Source of the DNA: an uncultured Hyphomicrobiales bacterium | Lineage (GTDB): Bacteria; Pseudomonadota; Alphaproteobacteria; Rhizobiales; Devosiaceae | Assembly (NCBI GenBank): GCA_903842455.1 | Contig: CAIMLX010000063.1 | Coordinates: forward strand, 1 to 34,820 | Direction of reading: 5' to 3' | DNA length: 34,820 nucleotides | Part shown: positions 34,772-34,820 of the stretch, one piece after another | Layout: each line of letters starts with the position of its first letter | Position numbering within the stretch: position 1 is the stretch's first letter | Translations under genes and position numbers: made by a program | The notes under the pieces: model-generated | What the model was told of the DNA's origin: nothing | The model's database searches: none | Seen by the model: the letters and a program-made list of their open reading frames with translations, nothing else

Positions 34772-34820
34772 AAGTTTACGCATATCGACTTAGTACCGAC
34801 TACGTATTCATGTCGGTCAC

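Overview
This is a roughly 35 kb stretch of GC-rich chromosome from an alphaproteobacterium, most likely of the order Hyphomicrobiales and plausibly Devosia or a close relative. The hints are the Lrp-type regulator divergent from an ACC deaminase gene, the Omp25-like porin, the TadE/TadG-type genes, the short palindromic intergenic repeats resembling rhizobial RIME elements, and frequent 4-bp ATGA/GTGA gene overlaps. The genus is inference; no rRNA or tRNA gene lies in the window. No prophage, complete insertion sequence or CRISPR array was seen.

Layout, left to right. 1-1921: a trans-aconitate methyltransferase (cut by the window edge) divergent from an E. coli-type argininosuccinate synthase. 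1978-3773: a coupled pair of an isopenicillin-N-synthase-family oxygenase and an alpha/beta hydrolase, behind a recognisable promoter. 3969-9057: an SLC13-type permease, ettA, and a ceramidase-like hydrolase that is flanked on its far side by a diverged partial copy of the ettA 3' end. 9400-11578: an outer-membrane beta-barrel protein followed closely by an AMP-binding ligase. 11593-13218: the acdR/acdS pair for degrading the plant ethylene precursor ACC. 13327-16699: an exported hydrolase, a small patchy segment (remnant of a quinone oxidoreductase, an A/T-richer VOC protein), an FkbM-like methyltransferase and a DUF2461 protein.

16746-21501: a membrane-anchored pentapeptide-repeat protein, then three overlapping genes for TadE-, TadE- and TadG-like envelope proteins; the TadG-like one has an unusual 21-residue beta-type repeat and a CtrA-like site just upstream. 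21596-25084: an FdhF/YdeP-family molybdoenzyme, divergent from sodC (periplasmic Cu/Zn superoxide dismutase) with a small ankyrin protein directly behind it. 25297-28073: a three-gene nitrate/sulfonate/taurine-type ABC importer interspersed with paired palindromic repeats. 28298-32667: a two-gene RND efflux pump. 32669-34637: an exported ankyrin-repeat protein and an exported glycine-rich protein of unknown function with its own terminator.

The overall picture is a free-living, probably plant- or soil-associated bacterium with envelope, stress and transport functions. The most unusual items are the duplicated ettA tail around the ceramidase-like gene, the repeat-bearing TadG-like protein, and the glycine-rich secreted protein.
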